This document shows positions 45,675 to 55,099 of a stretch of DNA of 64,000 bases, one piece after another. Source of the stretch: an uncultured Algibacter sp. Its GTDB lineage: Bacteria; Bacteroidota; Bacteroidia; Flavobacteriales; Flavobacteriaceae. The notes beneath the pieces are model-generated. The model saw only the letters and a list, made by a program, of their open reading frames with translations. It searched no databases and had not been told where the DNA came from. How positions within the stretch are numbered: the first letter of the stretch is position 1; each line of letters starts with the position of its first letter. The translations under genes were made by a program, and so were the position numbers. The stretch covers positions 1-64,000 of the forward strand of contig NZ_CANKXK010000002.1 in the NCBI RefSeq assembly GCF_947487605.1, written 5' to 3'.

Positions 45675-46331
45675 ATGTCTTCTGAGGAAATAATTAAAAA
45701 AACGATAGAATTTGTAAAAGAAACCTTAGCCAATGCTGAAGGTGGACATGATTGGTTTCATATACAAAGGGTATTTAACAACGCTTTACTTATTGCTAAA
45801 AATGAAAATGTAGACCTGTTTGTGGTTCAATTAGGAGCCTTACTTCACGATATTGCAGATAGTAAATTTTATAATGGCGATGAAAGTATAGGTCCAAAAT
45901 TAGCGCGTGAATTCCTTTTCAAACATAATGTTGATTCATTAGTGATAGAGCATGTTGTTAATATTATTGAAAATATATCATTCAATAAATCTTTAGAAAA
46001 CACCAAGTTATTTATTTCTGAAGAATTAAAAGTCGTTCAAGATGCCGATCGGTTAGATGCTATTGGAGCTATTGGTATTGCAAGGTGTTTTAATTTTGGT
46101 GGCTTCAAGAATAGAGTCCTTTATGATCCCGATATTGCTCCTAACTTGAATATGAGTAAAGAAATATATAAAGCTTCAAATTCACCAACAATAAACCATT
46201 TCTACGAAAAGCTTCTTCTTCTTAAGGATAAAATGAATACCAAAACTGGGAAACAAATTGCGAAAAACAGACATGATTATATGTTAGATTTTTTAAATCA
46301 GTTTTACGGCGAATGGAATGGGGAATTGTAA
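45675..46331 (+). CDS. HD domain phosphohydrolase
   Basis: The 218-residue product has the HD motif set: HDWFHIQRV (about 24-32), LLHDIADSKF (about 55-64, HD), and EHVVNIIENISF. HD proteins cleave phosphoesters, often nucleotides. The substrate here is not predicted. It follows the desaturase by 5 bp. Confidence 0.88.
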   Translation: MSSEEIIKKTIEFVKETLANAEGGHDWFHIQRVFNNALLIAKNENVDLFVVQLGALLHDIADSKFYNGDESIGPKLAREFLFKHNVDSLVIEHVVNIIENISFNKSLENTKLFISEELKVVQDADRLDAIGAIGIARCFNFGGFKNRVLYDPDIAPNLNMSKEIYKASNSPTINHFYEKLLLLKDKMNTKTGKQIAKNRHDYMLDFLNQFYGEWNGEL

Positions 46332-46424
46332 TGGTTTAATTAACAGAATATTAACCTCTATTCAAAAGGTAAAATAGCATCACAATAGGTCAAAATGGAT
46401 GCTTAATACATCAATCTCTCAATA

Positions 46425-46432
46425 TATCTTTG
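46425..46432 (+). promoter_or_regulatory. -7 promoter element for the 40-residue membrane protein
   Basis: TATCTTTG matches TAnnTTTG, 27 bp upstream of the ATG at 46460. Confidence 0.6.
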
Positions 46433-46459
46433 TAGTGTTAAACTTTAAAAAGCTTAATC

Positions 46460-46582
46460 ATGAAAAATACAATAAAAGATAAAACAGTATTGGGACGAGA
46501 CAATATTATATTTATAGTATTTCTAATATTATCATTACCTATTATAACGGGATTATTACTTGTTTGGTTTGAAATTAAATAA
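46460..46582 (+). CDS. Small membrane protein (40 residues)
   Basis: The frame starts MKNTIKDKTVLGRDN, continues with a transmembrane helix IIFIVFLILSLPIITGLLLVW and ends FEIK. It has its own promoter and a terminator, so it is probably a real gene. The function is unknown. Confidence 0.6.
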   Translation: MKNTIKDKTVLGRDNIIFIVFLILSLPIITGLLLVWFEIK

Positions 46583-46587
46583 CGTAT

Positions 46588-46617
46588 AAAAAACCTTTAC
46601 TTAGGTAAAAGGTTTTT
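46588..46617 (+). terminator. Terminator after the small membrane protein gene
   Basis: AACCTTTAC and GTAAAAGGTT pair with one bulged A around a short loop, flanked by A and T runs. Confidence 0.7.
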
Positions 46618-46640
46618 CGCATTTATAACATACTAAATAC

Positions 46641-46811
46641 TTAATTCTCTTGTGCAACTTGAAGGGCAGTAATTTTATATTCTAAGATAGATAATTCTTC
46701 AGCATTTTCAATTATATCTTCCGCCTTTAAATCATTATTTTTATTGATATAGTCCAATATTCCTTTTCTTTTATAGAAGTAGTATTTTAATGCTTCATTT
46801 ATCTTGTCCAT
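46641..46811 (-). CDS. Hypothetical small helical protein (56 residues)
   Basis: Minus-strand frame starting MDKINEALKYYFYKRKG and ending ITALQVAQEN. It is mostly charged and helical with no signal peptide. It starts 13 bp after the AraC gene ends, so it is likely the second gene of that operon. No family recognised. Confidence 0.55.
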   Translation of the reverse strand: MDKINEALKYYFYKRKGILDYINKNNDLKAEDIIENAEELSILEYKITALQVAQEN

Positions 46812-46824
46812 AAGTTTTTAAAAT

Positions 46825-47700
46825 TTATTGAATTATAAGTTTTATTTCTTTTCTATAATGAGAAGCACTCTTACCAGTTATATCGCTAAAGGTTTTATTA
46901 AAGTGAGAGAAGTTATTAAATCCACATTCAAAACAAATATCTGTAATACTCATCTGGCTATCCTCTGATAATAACTTTGTAGCATGAACTACACGGTATT
47001 CATTAACTAATTGAGTAAAAGTTTTTCCAGTTGCCTTTTTAAAATACCTACAAAAAGCTGGTACCGTCATACTAACTTTATCGGCTATTTCATCTAGACT
47101 AATGTGGTTTTGGAAATTCGCATTAACATGTTTAAAAATAATAGCAATTTTAGCACTATCCTGTGCTTCGGCTTCAAATGCAAATCCATCTGCATTTAAA
47201 AGAGAATAATCATCTGTGAAAGCAAGAAAATTTAGTATTTCTAAAAACTTAATTACGCGCTCCAAGCCAGTATACTCGAGTAAATTATCAATTTTAGGCC
47301 CTATAATTTGTTTTGTTTCAACTTTAAAACGAATTCCTTTTTTTGCTCGGTCAAATAACGATTTAACATTAGCCATCTCTGGAATGTCAATAAAATCATT
47401 TCCTAAAAAATTAGATTTAAAATGTATGGTGGTTTCTGTGCCATTAGCTGTTAATCTATCTGTGAAGCCATTATGTGGCAAATTAGACCCTAATAATAAT
47501 AGCTGACTATTATTAAAATAAGATAAATGGTTACCAATATGTGTTTTACCTTGTCCCTTATTTATATATACTAATTCGAGTTCAGGATGAAAATGCCAAT
47601 AAGCATCATTCTTGTCTACATTCTTTATATGTTGATTAACCAAAAGTGAACTTCCAAAACTAGGGCTTAGTTTTTTTAGTGTTGGTTTTTTATTAATCAT
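46825..47700 (-). CDS. AraC family regulator with N-terminal cupin
   Basis: The 291-residue product has an N-terminal cupin (AYWHFHPELELVYINKGQGKTHIG, about 34-57) and a C-terminal AraC domain (about 190-288; SLDEIADKVSMTVPAFCRYFKKATG, SITDICFECGFNNFSHFNKTF). It resembles sugar-type AraC regulators. The target is unknown; no sugar genes are nearby. Confidence 0.9.
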   Translation of the reverse strand: MINKKPTLKKLSPSFGSSLLVNQHIKNVDKNDAYWHFHPELELVYINKGQGKTHIGNHLSYFNNSQLLLLGSNLPHNGFTDRLTANGTETTIHFKSNFLGNDFIDIPEMANVKSLFDRAKKGIRFKVETKQIIGPKIDNLLEYTGLERVIKFLEILNFLAFTDDYSLLNADGFAFEAEAQDSAKIAIIFKHVNANFQNHISLDEIADKVSMTVPAFCRYFKKATGKTFTQLVNEYRVVHATKLLSEDSQMSITDICFECGFNNFSHFNKTFSDITGKSASHYRKEIKLIIQ

Positions 47701-47867
47701 AATAGGTTAATTTTATTACAAAAATAAAAATTATTATGCATACATTATATATAAAATTACCTATATTATATGTTATTTTATCATAACACCGCCTTAACAT
47801 TGTCTTAACAGTTAAAATAACATACAAATTAGCCAAAATTGATGTTATCCACTTTGTAAACACCCCC

Positions 47868-47875
47868 TATCTTTG
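47868..47875 (+). promoter_or_regulatory. -7 promoter element, first secreted paralog
   Basis: TATCTTTG matches TAnnTTTG, 28 bp upstream of the ATG at 47904. Confidence 0.6.
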
Positions 47876-47903
47876 CCTTGTAAAACGTTACAAATACCAA
47901 ATC

Positions 47904-48506
47904 ATGAAAAACGTAACTATTAACCTAAAAAAAGGAATCTTAATGTTAGCAATGTCTGCTACAGTTATGGGTTTCTCTAATAACTTAAATAATCCTATAA
48001 TTAATAAAGAGGCTAAAAAATCAGCCATTACTTTTATTAATGTAAAAAAAGGCAATGTATTAACAATAAAAGATATCTACGGAACTAAGTTGTACAAAGA
48101 AATGATAGATCATTCTGGAATATATACTAAAGGATTCGATTTATCTGCGTTACCAAATGGAGACTATTTTTTTGAAATGAATAAAGATTTAGAGATAAAT
48201 ACTATTCCATTTACAGTGTTTTCAAATGATGTTATTTTTAAAGAGGAAAATGAAAGCAAAATTTTCAAGCCTGTAACTAGAGTTGAAAATGATCTAGTTT
48301 TCGTTTCTAAACTAGCTTTAGATAACGAATCTTTAAACATTAGAATATTTTATAAAACTGAAAATGAAGGTTTTGAGTTAGTACATTCAGAAGTTATTGA
48401 AGAAAACAAAACAATAAATCGCATATTTAAGTTATCGGAAAAAGGTAACTATAAAATAGTATACCATTCTCAAGGAAGAGAATTTACAGAAAACATTAAT
48501 AATTAG
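47904..48506 (+). CDS. Hypothetical secreted protein, tandem paralog 1
   Basis: The 200-residue product has a signal segment (KKGILMLAMSATVMGFS) and a beta-rich mature domain with KGFDLSALPNGDYFFEMNKD, which resembles the sandwich fold of T9SS-sorting-like domains, but without a C-terminal sorting motif. It is 35-40 percent like the protein at 48799 by eye. The upstream region of each shares the pattern AACGTTA..ACCAAATCATGAAAAACGTA around the start. The function is unknown. Confidence 0.75.
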   Translation: MKNVTINLKKGILMLAMSATVMGFSNNLNNPIINKEAKKSAITFINVKKGNVLTIKDIYGTKLYKEMIDHSGIYTKGFDLSALPNGDYFFEMNKDLEINTIPFTVFSNDVIFKEENESKIFKPVTRVENDLVFVSKLALDNESLNIRIFYKTENEGFELVHSEVIEENKTINRIFKLSEKGNYKIVYHSQGREFTENINN

Positions 48507-48538
48507 TTTAATGTCTTATTTAGTTTAGTTTAGTTGTT

Positions 48539-48565
48539 AAAGTGGGCTGTGGTGGCCCACTTTTT
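48539..48565 (+). terminator. Terminator after paralog 1
   Basis: AAAGTGGGC and GCCCACTTT pair perfectly around TGTGGTG, then T run. Confidence 0.85.
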
Positions 48566-48762
48566 ATTTGCCCAATTCTTTCCTTTTTCTTTTTCAGCAT
48601 TTTTTATCTCCTATCAAACAACCACTCTATCCTATTAGCTAAAAAAGTGAAAATATGCTGTATTAATCAAACAATATGCTATTTTAATTTAAGCTATAAA
48701 CAATAGATAAAATACCACATAAATTAATCAAAATCAGTGATTTAAGACTCGAAATAACCTTA

Positions 48763-48770
48763 TACATTTG
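48763..48770 (+). promoter_or_regulatory. -7 promoter element, second secreted paralog
   Basis: TACATTTG matches TAnnTTTG, 28 bp upstream of the ATG at 48799, the same spacing as for paralog 1. Confidence 0.6.
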
Positions 48771-48798
48771 TCATGTAGAACGTTAAAAAAACCAAATC

Positions 48799-49413
48799 AT
48801 GAAAAACGTAATTAACAACACAAAAAAAGGAATCTTAATGGTAGCTCTATTGGCTACGGTTATGGGTTTCGCAAAAGAAGCTTCGTTTACTATTAAAAAT
48901 GAATCTGACAGAACTTCACTTGCTTTACTTAATGTAAAGAAAGGAAACTTGCTATCAATTAAAGATGCTAATGGTCTAATATTATATAAAGAATCTATAA
49001 AAACATCAGGAACATACACAAAGGGGTTTGATCTAACATCATTACCCGATGGTTCTTACTTTTTCGAATTAGACAAAGATGTAGAAATTAGAACTATTCC
49101 TTTTAATGTAAAATCGAATACTGTAGTATTTGACAAAGAAAAGGCTATTGTATCATTTAAACCAATTATAAAAATTGATGGTGATATGGTTTACATTTCA
49201 AAGTTAGCCTTAGATTATGAACCGTTAAAAATCAAATTATACGTTGAAAACGATTCTTATCTGTCTAATAACTATAAATTGATTTATTCTGAAGAAATAA
49301 AAGACATTCAAACTATTGAGCGTGTATATAAATTAGACAAAACAGTACCTGGTAATTATAAAATAATTATTTTTTCTGAAGGAAGAGAATTTGCAGAACA
49401 CTTTAAAATTTAA
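48799..49413 (+). CDS. Hypothetical secreted protein, tandem paralog 2
   Basis: The 204-residue product parallels the preceding gene from the start (MKNVINNTKKGILMVALLAT) through KGFDLTSLPDGSYFFELDKD to the end (EGREFAEHF). The two genes are a tandem duplication, each with its own promoter at the same distance. This copy has a signal segment and no sorting domain. No family or role is recognised. Confidence 0.75.
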   Translation: MKNVINNTKKGILMVALLATVMGFAKEASFTIKNESDRTSLALLNVKKGNLLSIKDANGLILYKESIKTSGTYTKGFDLTSLPDGSYFFELDKDVEIRTIPFNVKSNTVVFDKEKAIVSFKPIIKIDGDMVYISKLALDYEPLKIKLYVENDSYLSNNYKLIYSEEIKDIQTIERVYKLDKTVPGNYKIIIFSEGREFAEHFKI

Positions 49414-49477
49414 ACAAATAGTTACTTTAATTTTTAAAAAGTGAGTTATTAAAATATAATAGCTCGCTTTTTATTTT

Positions 49478-50551
49478 TTAAAACAGTTTTAATTGCCCTA
49501 ATTTATGGGCTTCATGTAAGTCACAATTCAAGCTTAGTATCTTCTTATCCCTAAAATACTTTAGTCTAGCCAATTTCATCAAATTATTAATCTGTTCGGC
49601 TATTTTACCTTCTCCTCGCATTCTTGTTCCATATCTAGAATCGTTTAAATTTCCTCCATGACAACTTTCAATTTGGTGTAAAACCTTATCTGCTCTATCT
49701 GGCATGGTTTTTTTAATCCAGTCTGAGAAAATTTCGCCAATAGCTCCATTGAGTCTAACAATAGTATGCCCTATTGAAAGCGCACCATAATCTGAAGCAG
49801 CTTTGGCTAATGGCAATATTTCATGACTATTTATTGAGGGTATTATTGGAGCTATCATAACATTTACAGGAATTCCGTTTTCACTTAATATTCTAATGGT
49901 TTCTAAGCGTTTTTTAATGGTAGCTGTTCTGGGCTCTAAAATGCGTCTTGTCTCTTCAGATAAAGATGTGATAGATATATTTACTCCAATTAAATTGTAT
50001 TTTGCTAAATCCTTAAGCACATCTAAATCTTCTAAAATTCGAGCGTTTTTTGTAATAATACCCACTGGATGTTTATACTTTAAAAACACCTTCAAACACG
50101 CTCGAGTAATTTTAAATTGCTTTTCAGCAGGTTGGTAACAATCAGTATTCCCAGACATAATTATGGGATGTGCCTTCCAGCTTTTTTTCTTTAACAGGTC
50201 TTCCAAAAGTTTTGGAGCTTCTTTTTTTACCAAAATACGCCTTTCAAAATCTAAACCTGCACTATACCCCCAATATTCATGAGAGTTTCTAGCGTAACAG
50301 TAAACACATCCATGTTCGCATCCCTGATATGCATTCATAGAATATGCCATCCCTACATCTGGGCTTTTTACTTTATTAACTATGGTTTTAGGAAATACTT
50401 CTAAATAAAGTGTTTTGTTTTTATCGGCCTCTTCTCCATCTTTTTTGCAGAATTCTAAAAAATCGTCGCGCATTTCATGGCTTAATTCGAAGAAACGATT
50501 AGGAACATTTAGTTGTGCGCCACGTCCTTTTATGGCAGATTTTGGGTTCAT
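49478..50551 (-). CDS. PA0069 family radical SAM protein
   Basis: The 357-residue product has the radical SAM cluster motif CEHGCVYCYARNSHEYWG (CxxxCxxC, about 73-80) and later conserved GNTDCYQPAEKQFKITR and GVNISITSL. It is in the SPL/PA0069 group; the reaction is unknown. Its start is a plain ATG with no overlapping gene. Confidence 0.9.
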   Translation of the reverse strand: MNPKSAIKGRGAQLNVPNRFFELSHEMRDDFLEFCKKDGEEADKNKTLYLEVFPKTIVNKVKSPDVGMAYSMNAYQGCEHGCVYCYARNSHEYWGYSAGLDFERRILVKKEAPKLLEDLLKKKSWKAHPIIMSGNTDCYQPAEKQFKITRACLKVFLKYKHPVGIITKNARILEDLDVLKDLAKYNLIGVNISITSLSEETRRILEPRTATIKKRLETIRILSENGIPVNVMIAPIIPSINSHEILPLAKAASDYGALSIGHTIVRLNGAIGEIFSDWIKKTMPDRADKVLHQIESCHGGNLNDSRYGTRMRGEGKIAEQINNLMKLARLKYFRDKKILSLNCDLHEAHKLGQLKLF

Positions 50552-50707
50552 TATAGTAAATTTAAAGATTGAATGCTTTTATTGAAGCTCTTTAAAATTA
50601 CTTATTATTTGTATTGAAAACTGTTAAAGTAAAAATGGGTTATTAACAACTTTTCTTTGTTATAAAAAATAGCAAATCTTGTTTGAACGAAGTGAGTTAT
50701 ATATTTG

Positions 50708-51490
50708 CTAGTTTCCAGGGAACTCAGCCTTACGCTTTTCTAAAAACGCAGAGGTACCTTCTTTAAAATCTGCTGTACGAAAACAATTGCCAAACTCTTC
50801 AATTTCAACTTTAAAACCATTTACACCATCATTATAATTGGCATTTATAGCTTTTATAGCACCTTTTATAGCCACTGATGAGTTTCTATAAATTTTAGAG
50901 GCAATTTTTTCGCAAAGCGGTAATAATTCCTCTTGTGTTGTTACATGGTTTACTAAACCATAATTAAGAGCTTGGTTGGCATCAATCATACCTGCTGTCA
51001 TAATCATTTCCATTGCGCGACCTTTCCCAATTAATTGTGGTAAACGTTGTGTACCTCCATAACCAGGGATTACTCCTAACGATACTTCTGGCAAGCCCAC
51101 TTTTGCATTATCGCTAGCAATTCTAAAATGACAAGCCATAGCTAATTCTAGACCTCCACCAAGCGCAAAACCATTTACGGCAGCAATAACTGGAGTTTCT
51201 AAATTTTCAACAAAATTAAATAACAATTCTTGTCCTTTTGCCGCTAATTCAGCGCCTTCTTCAACATCAAAATTTGCAAATTCGCTAATATCTGCTCCAG
51301 CTACAAACGCTTTTTCGCCACTTCCTGTAAGAATGATAACTTTAGTGTCTTCATCGTTATTAGCCCCATCAAAAGCTTTGTGTAACTCTTCAATAGTTTC
51401 TTTGTTTAATGCGTTCAATTTCTTCGGACGATTTATAGTAATGATGCAAACACCATTTTTAACTGCGATGAGAAGGTTTTTGTAATTCAT
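50708..51490 (-). CDS. Enoyl-CoA hydratase/isomerase family protein
   Basis: The 260-residue crotonase has the oxyanion hole motifs AFVAGADISEF (about 62-72) and NGFALGGGLELAMACHFRIAS (about 105-125), and the catalytic Glu region PEVSLGVIPGYGGTQRLPQLIG. It hydrates enoyl-CoA in fatty acid or amino-acid breakdown. I chose the ATG at 51490 over a TTG three codons earlier. Confidence 0.92.
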   Translation of the reverse strand: MNYKNLLIAVKNGVCIITINRPKKLNALNKETIEELHKAFDGANNDEDTKVIILTGSGEKAFVAGADISEFANFDVEEGAELAAKGQELLFNFVENLETPVIAAVNGFALGGGLELAMACHFRIASDNAKVGLPEVSLGVIPGYGGTQRLPQLIGKGRAMEMIMTAGMIDANQALNYGLVNHVTTQEELLPLCEKIASKIYRNSSVAIKGAIKAINANYNDGVNGFKVEIEEFGNCFRTADFKEGTSAFLEKRKAEFPGN

Positions 51491-51560
51491 AATCTTCAAT
51501 CTTAGTGTGATATTATGCTTTTTTTTAGTCTTTAAGGTTAATTAACAATTCTATTGTCAA

Positions 51561-51620
51561 GTTGAGCTTGTTGAAACCGAGCTTGTCTTTTGGTAAGTTG
51601 AAATATTTCGACGCGTTCAA
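51561..51620. repeat. GTTGAGC(C/T)TGT(C/T)GAAACC repeat, copy 2
   Basis: Starts GTTGAGCTTGTTGAAACCGA and ends AAATATTTCGACGCGTTCAA; the ends are imperfect reverse complements. Aligns with 35291-35351. Confidence 0.7.
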
Positions 51621-51647
51621 TACATAACGTATGCTCCTTACTGCCAA

Positions 51648-53099
51648 TTAATCTTTAGGAAAAGACACTTTAAATACCGTGCCCCTATCTTTTTCAGATT
51701 TAAAAGTGATGCTTCCTTTATATGTTTCAACTATGTTTTTTACCATGGCTAAACCAAGACCCATTCCACTTGTTTTGGTAGTAAACTTTGGTTCAAAGAC
51801 TTTACTTTTGTTTTCTTCGGATACACCAGAACCATTATCGCTAACGGTTATAACTACCTTGGCTTTTTTCTCGCTAACGGTTACAACAATTTTTGGTGTT
51901 GTATCTTCTGGAATTGCCTGAATACCATTTTTAACTAGATTAGTAACCACACGTATAAGTTGTGTTCTATCAAATTTGGCAATTATTTCTTCAGCCTCTG
52001 CATTAAATACGATATAATTTTCATTAAAAATATCTAAAGCTAATTTTACGATTTTTACAACATTAAGGGTTTCATTTTGCTGCGCAGGCATTTTTGCAAA
52101 ATTAGAAAATGCAGATGCTATAGAGCTCATAGTATCTATTTGCTGTATAAGTGTTTTACTATATTCATCTACTTTTAAGTTAATTTTTGGGTCTTCAGGA
52201 TTAAATTTCCTTTGAAAATTTTGAACTGTAAGCCGCATTGGCGTGAGTGGGTTTTTTATCTCATGTGCCACTTGCTTAGCCATTTCTCTCCATGCTTGTT
52301 CTCGTTCGCTTTTTGCTAACTGAACGGCGCTATCTTCCAGCTCATCAATCATACTATTATAAGAATTTACAAGTGTAGAAATTTCTTCGCTAGTATCATC
52401 TATTTCAATTTTTTCGTTGCGTCTTTCTAATCGCGTCGCATTTATCTTGTCGCTTATAGTTTTTAATGATCTTGTGATATATTTCGATAACAAAAAAGCA
52501 ATAAAGATGGCCGTAAATAATACCAAAAGATACGCATAACCTAAGCGTTCTAAAAATTCATTGAGTTCTTTTGCTAAGAAATCGTCGTTCTCTAAATACG
52601 GTAAATTTAAAATGCCAAGTGCATTCGATTTATGATCCATGAAATAGGTGTAGGACGATTGATATGTTTTTCCATCTTTATCAATCTTTTCTATATATCT
52701 ATGATCGGCAGTATTTGCTAATTCATTTAAAATATTGGCGCTTAAACAATCTTGAATAGAGTCTGCAACAAATGATGCCCTTGAGGTTTTTAGAATACCT
52801 CCTTCTAAATCGTAAAGATTTATTTGTTGATTATGTATATCTGCAATTTTATGGATTTCACTTTTAAAAATAAACGGAATCTTTTGTGGAATAACTTCGA
52901 AAGATGTTTCACGAATAACAAAATCTATATTTCTTTTTATTGCTTTTTCCTTGCGTTCAAGTCGTTGTACATGGTAATCTTTAGTTTCTTCGTTATATTG
53001 ATAAATAGCTACCGCAGCAATAAGTATAGAAGCTAATAATACTAAAAGTATCATAGCTATGAATATACGTGTTCGTAGGGAAAGTTTTTTTAATTTCAT
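51648..53099 (-). CDS. NtrY-like sensor histidine kinase
   Basis: The 483-residue product has TM1 (about 10-33), a periplasmic domain, TM2 (about 188-205), a HAMP domain, HisKA with AHEIKNPLTP (His279), and an ATPase domain (N box NLVKNGIQAI, G boxes DNGSGV and GMGLGLAMV). No response regulator gene is adjacent. The ATG at 53099 (MKLKKLSLRTRIF) is preferred over 53135. Confidence 0.9.
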   Translation of the reverse strand: MKLKKLSLRTRIFIAMILLVLLASILIAAVAIYQYNEETKDYHVQRLERKEKAIKRNIDFVIRETSFEVIPQKIPFIFKSEIHKIADIHNQQINLYDLEGGILKTSRASFVADSIQDCLSANILNELANTADHRYIEKIDKDGKTYQSSYTYFMDHKSNALGILNLPYLENDDFLAKELNEFLERLGYAYLLVLFTAIFIAFLLSKYITRSLKTISDKINATRLERRNEKIEIDDTSEEISTLVNSYNSMIDELEDSAVQLAKSEREQAWREMAKQVAHEIKNPLTPMRLTVQNFQRKFNPEDPKINLKVDEYSKTLIQQIDTMSSIASAFSNFAKMPAQQNETLNVVKIVKLALDIFNENYIVFNAEAEEIIAKFDRTQLIRVVTNLVKNGIQAIPEDTTPKIVVTVSEKKAKVVITVSDNGSGVSEENKSKVFEPKFTTKTSGMGLGLAMVKNIVETYKGSITFKSEKDRGTVFKVSFPKD

Positions 53100-53232
53100 C
53101 CTAAATATTGATGCATTAAATATAGCAATAATCAAACCAAAAACCCTTCGGATAAAATTCGAAAAAACAAAACCCCAAATTCTAACAGAGTTCGCTTTGG
53201 AATTTAGGATTTAAATATTGGTTTTTTAATTT

Positions 53233-53781
53233 TTAAGCTTCAGGATTTTTATCTCTAATGTTCTTATAAAGTTTAAAACCTAGCATGATGAGAACACCTA
53301 ATACTATAATACCAATAACACCCCAAACCCAATTAATTGCACTTTTTAAAACCACTAAAAATATAACTGCGAACAAAATGAATGTCGCTCCTTCATTCCA
53401 AATACGCATAAAGCTAGAGGTTTTTTTAACCTCATCTTGCTGAAGTTGCCTAAAGTATTGATGTGTTTTTAAGTGATAGATTATAAGCAAAACAACAAAA
53501 CCTAATTTTACCTGCATCCATGATTGTTCCAACCAATACGGTTGTAAAACAAGCAACCAAATGGCGAATAATGTTGCTAAGATAGCCGATGGCCATGTAA
53601 TTATATACCACAATCGTTTGGTCATAAGCTTAAGTTGTTTTCCCAGGATTTCTTTATCTGGCGATGGTTTATAAAATGCTTCGATTTGGTATACAAAAAG
53701 CCTAGGAATATAAAACAACCCCGCAAACCAAGTTATTACAAAAATGAGATGGAATGATTTTATGTAAAGGTAGTATTCCAT
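53233..53781 (-). CDS. hemJ: Protoporphyrinogen IX oxidase HemJ
   Basis: The 182-residue membrane protein has the HemJ (UPF0093) pattern: KSFHLIFVITWFAGLFYIPRLFVY, KRLWYIITWPSAI, and WMQVKLGFVVLLIIYHLKTHQY, with several transmembrane helices. HemJ oxidises protoporphyrinogen IX to protoporphyrin IX, the step before ferrochelatase. It sits 1 bp downstream of hemH, which supports the call. Confidence 0.9.
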   Translation of the reverse strand: MEYYLYIKSFHLIFVITWFAGLFYIPRLFVYQIEAFYKPSPDKEILGKQLKLMTKRLWYIITWPSAILATLFAIWLLVLQPYWLEQSWMQVKLGFVVLLIIYHLKTHQYFRQLQQDEVKKTSSFMRIWNEGATFILFAVIFLVVLKSAINWVWGVIGIIVLGVLIMLGFKLYKNIRDKNPEA

Positions 53782-53782
53782 A

Positions 53783-54817
53783 TCAATTTATTTCTACTGG
53801 AGATTTTGTCCAATCGTTAATCCAATTAGAAAGTAACCCAACAAATTCATCATCGTCGTTTAAACATGGTACGGTTGTAAAATCTTTTCCTCCCATTTCA
53901 TGGAATATCTCTTGTCCTTCCATAGCAATTTCTTCAAGTGTTTCTAAACAATCACTAACAAAAGCTGGTGTTACAATTGCCATGTTTTTAATACCTTGTT
54001 TTCCTAATCGCTCTATCGTTCTATCTGTGTATGGCAGCAACCAAGGGTCAAAACCTAATCGAGACTGGAATGAGGTGGAATAAGTTCTTGCATCTAATTG
54101 AAGCTTTTCGGCAACCAATCTAGTAACTTCTAAACATTGATGTTTATAACAAAACTCATGCGCTTTTGAAGGTGTGACACAGCAACTCCCATCAATTTTA
54201 CAATGCGATTTTGTTACATCGCTTTTTCTAATATGCCTTTCTGGAACACCGTGATATGAAAACAACAGGTGTTCGTATTTTTTATCTTTTAAATGCTTTT
54301 TTATAGAATTTGAAAGCACCTCAATATAATCTGGTTTATTATAAAACGCTGGAATCGATTCTATTTTTAAATTTGGGAAATGTTGTTGACGTAATTCTTC
54401 GGCCAATACCGTAATAGTTTCGGTAGTTGCCATCGCGAATTGTGGGTATAATGGGAAAAGTAATACTTCTTGTACGCCTTTATTAACCAATTCTTGAAGT
54501 CCTTTTTTTATAGTCATGCTGCCGTAACGCATTGCTAAGGCTACAGGTATTTCAACTTGTTTTTGTACTTTATTTTGAAGTCTTTTAGATAAAACAATTA
54601 GTGGAGATCCTTCTTTCCACCATATTTTTTTATAGGCAGCAGCCGATTGCTTTGGGCGCGTATTCAAAATAATTCCTTTAACTAAGGCTGTTCTTGCCAC
54701 CAAAGGAATATCAATAACACGCTCATCCATTAAGAACTCACCTAAATACTTTTTTACATCTTTTGGTTCTGGACTATCAGGTGAACCAAGATTAACTAGT
54801 AAAACTCCTTTTTTCAT
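53783..54817 (-). CDS. hemH: Ferrochelatase
   Basis: The 344-residue product has ferrochelatase marks: LVNLGSPDSPEPKDVKKYL, the catalytic His in FSYHGVPERHIRKSD (about 195), and PAFVSDCLETLEEI. CKIDGSCC and HEFCYKHQC in the middle contain Cys that could bind a cluster. It inserts Fe2+ into protoporphyrin IX to make heme. Together with hemJ it forms the last two steps of the pathway, transcribed away from hemA. Confidence 0.95.
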   Translation of the reverse strand: MKKGVLLVNLGSPDSPEPKDVKKYLGEFLMDERVIDIPLVARTALVKGIILNTRPKQSAAAYKKIWWKEGSPLIVLSKRLQNKVQKQVEIPVALAMRYGSMTIKKGLQELVNKGVQEVLLFPLYPQFAMATTETITVLAEELRQQHFPNLKIESIPAFYNKPDYIEVLSNSIKKHLKDKKYEHLLFSYHGVPERHIRKSDVTKSHCKIDGSCCVTPSKAHEFCYKHQCLEVTRLVAEKLQLDARTYSTSFQSRLGFDPWLLPYTDRTIERLGKQGIKNMAIVTPAFVSDCLETLEEIAMEGQEIFHEMGGKDFTTVPCLNDDDEFVGLLSNWINDWTKSPVEIN

Positions 54818-54826
54818 ATAGCTTTA

Positions 54827-55042
54827 TTATTTTCCAAAAATACGACACAATAAGCAATTAAATAATTTTAGCTTACCTAACTCCAAACTATTTAATACTA
54901 TTTTCTCTTGATGAAATAAACTAGGTCTCTCTTCTGAAGGATTACAATCTTGAAAAATACCACAAGACACATTAGTGCGTGCTAATGATTTACCTTGAAT
55001 ATTTTTGGATAATGCTTCTATTTCTGGGGTTAAATACTTCAT
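54827..55042 (-). CDS. Hypothetical small Cys-containing protein
   Basis: The 71-residue frame starts MKYLTPEIEALSKNIQGK and contains VSCGIFQDCN and LFNCLLCRIFGK, four Cys in pairs. It stops 9 bp before hemH, so it may be the first gene of the hemH-hemJ operon. The C-terminal part looks less protein-like, and a remnant is possible. No family recognised. Confidence 0.4.
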   Translation of the reverse strand: MKYLTPEIEALSKNIQGKSLARTNVSCGIFQDCNPSEERPSLFHQEKIVLNSLELGKLKLFNCLLCRIFGK

Positions 55043-55063
55043 GTTATTAAATTTATATTCCGC

Positions 55064-55096
55064 AGAACTATCAAGTTTTAAAAACCTGATAGCTCT
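55064..55096. repeat. 33-bp palindrome, diverged REP copy 3
   Basis: AGAACTATCAAGTTTT, central A, AAAACCTGATAGCTCT. Two mismatches between arms; it lies between the AraC gene and the hemH operon. Confidence 0.75.
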
Positions 55097-55099
55097 AAT

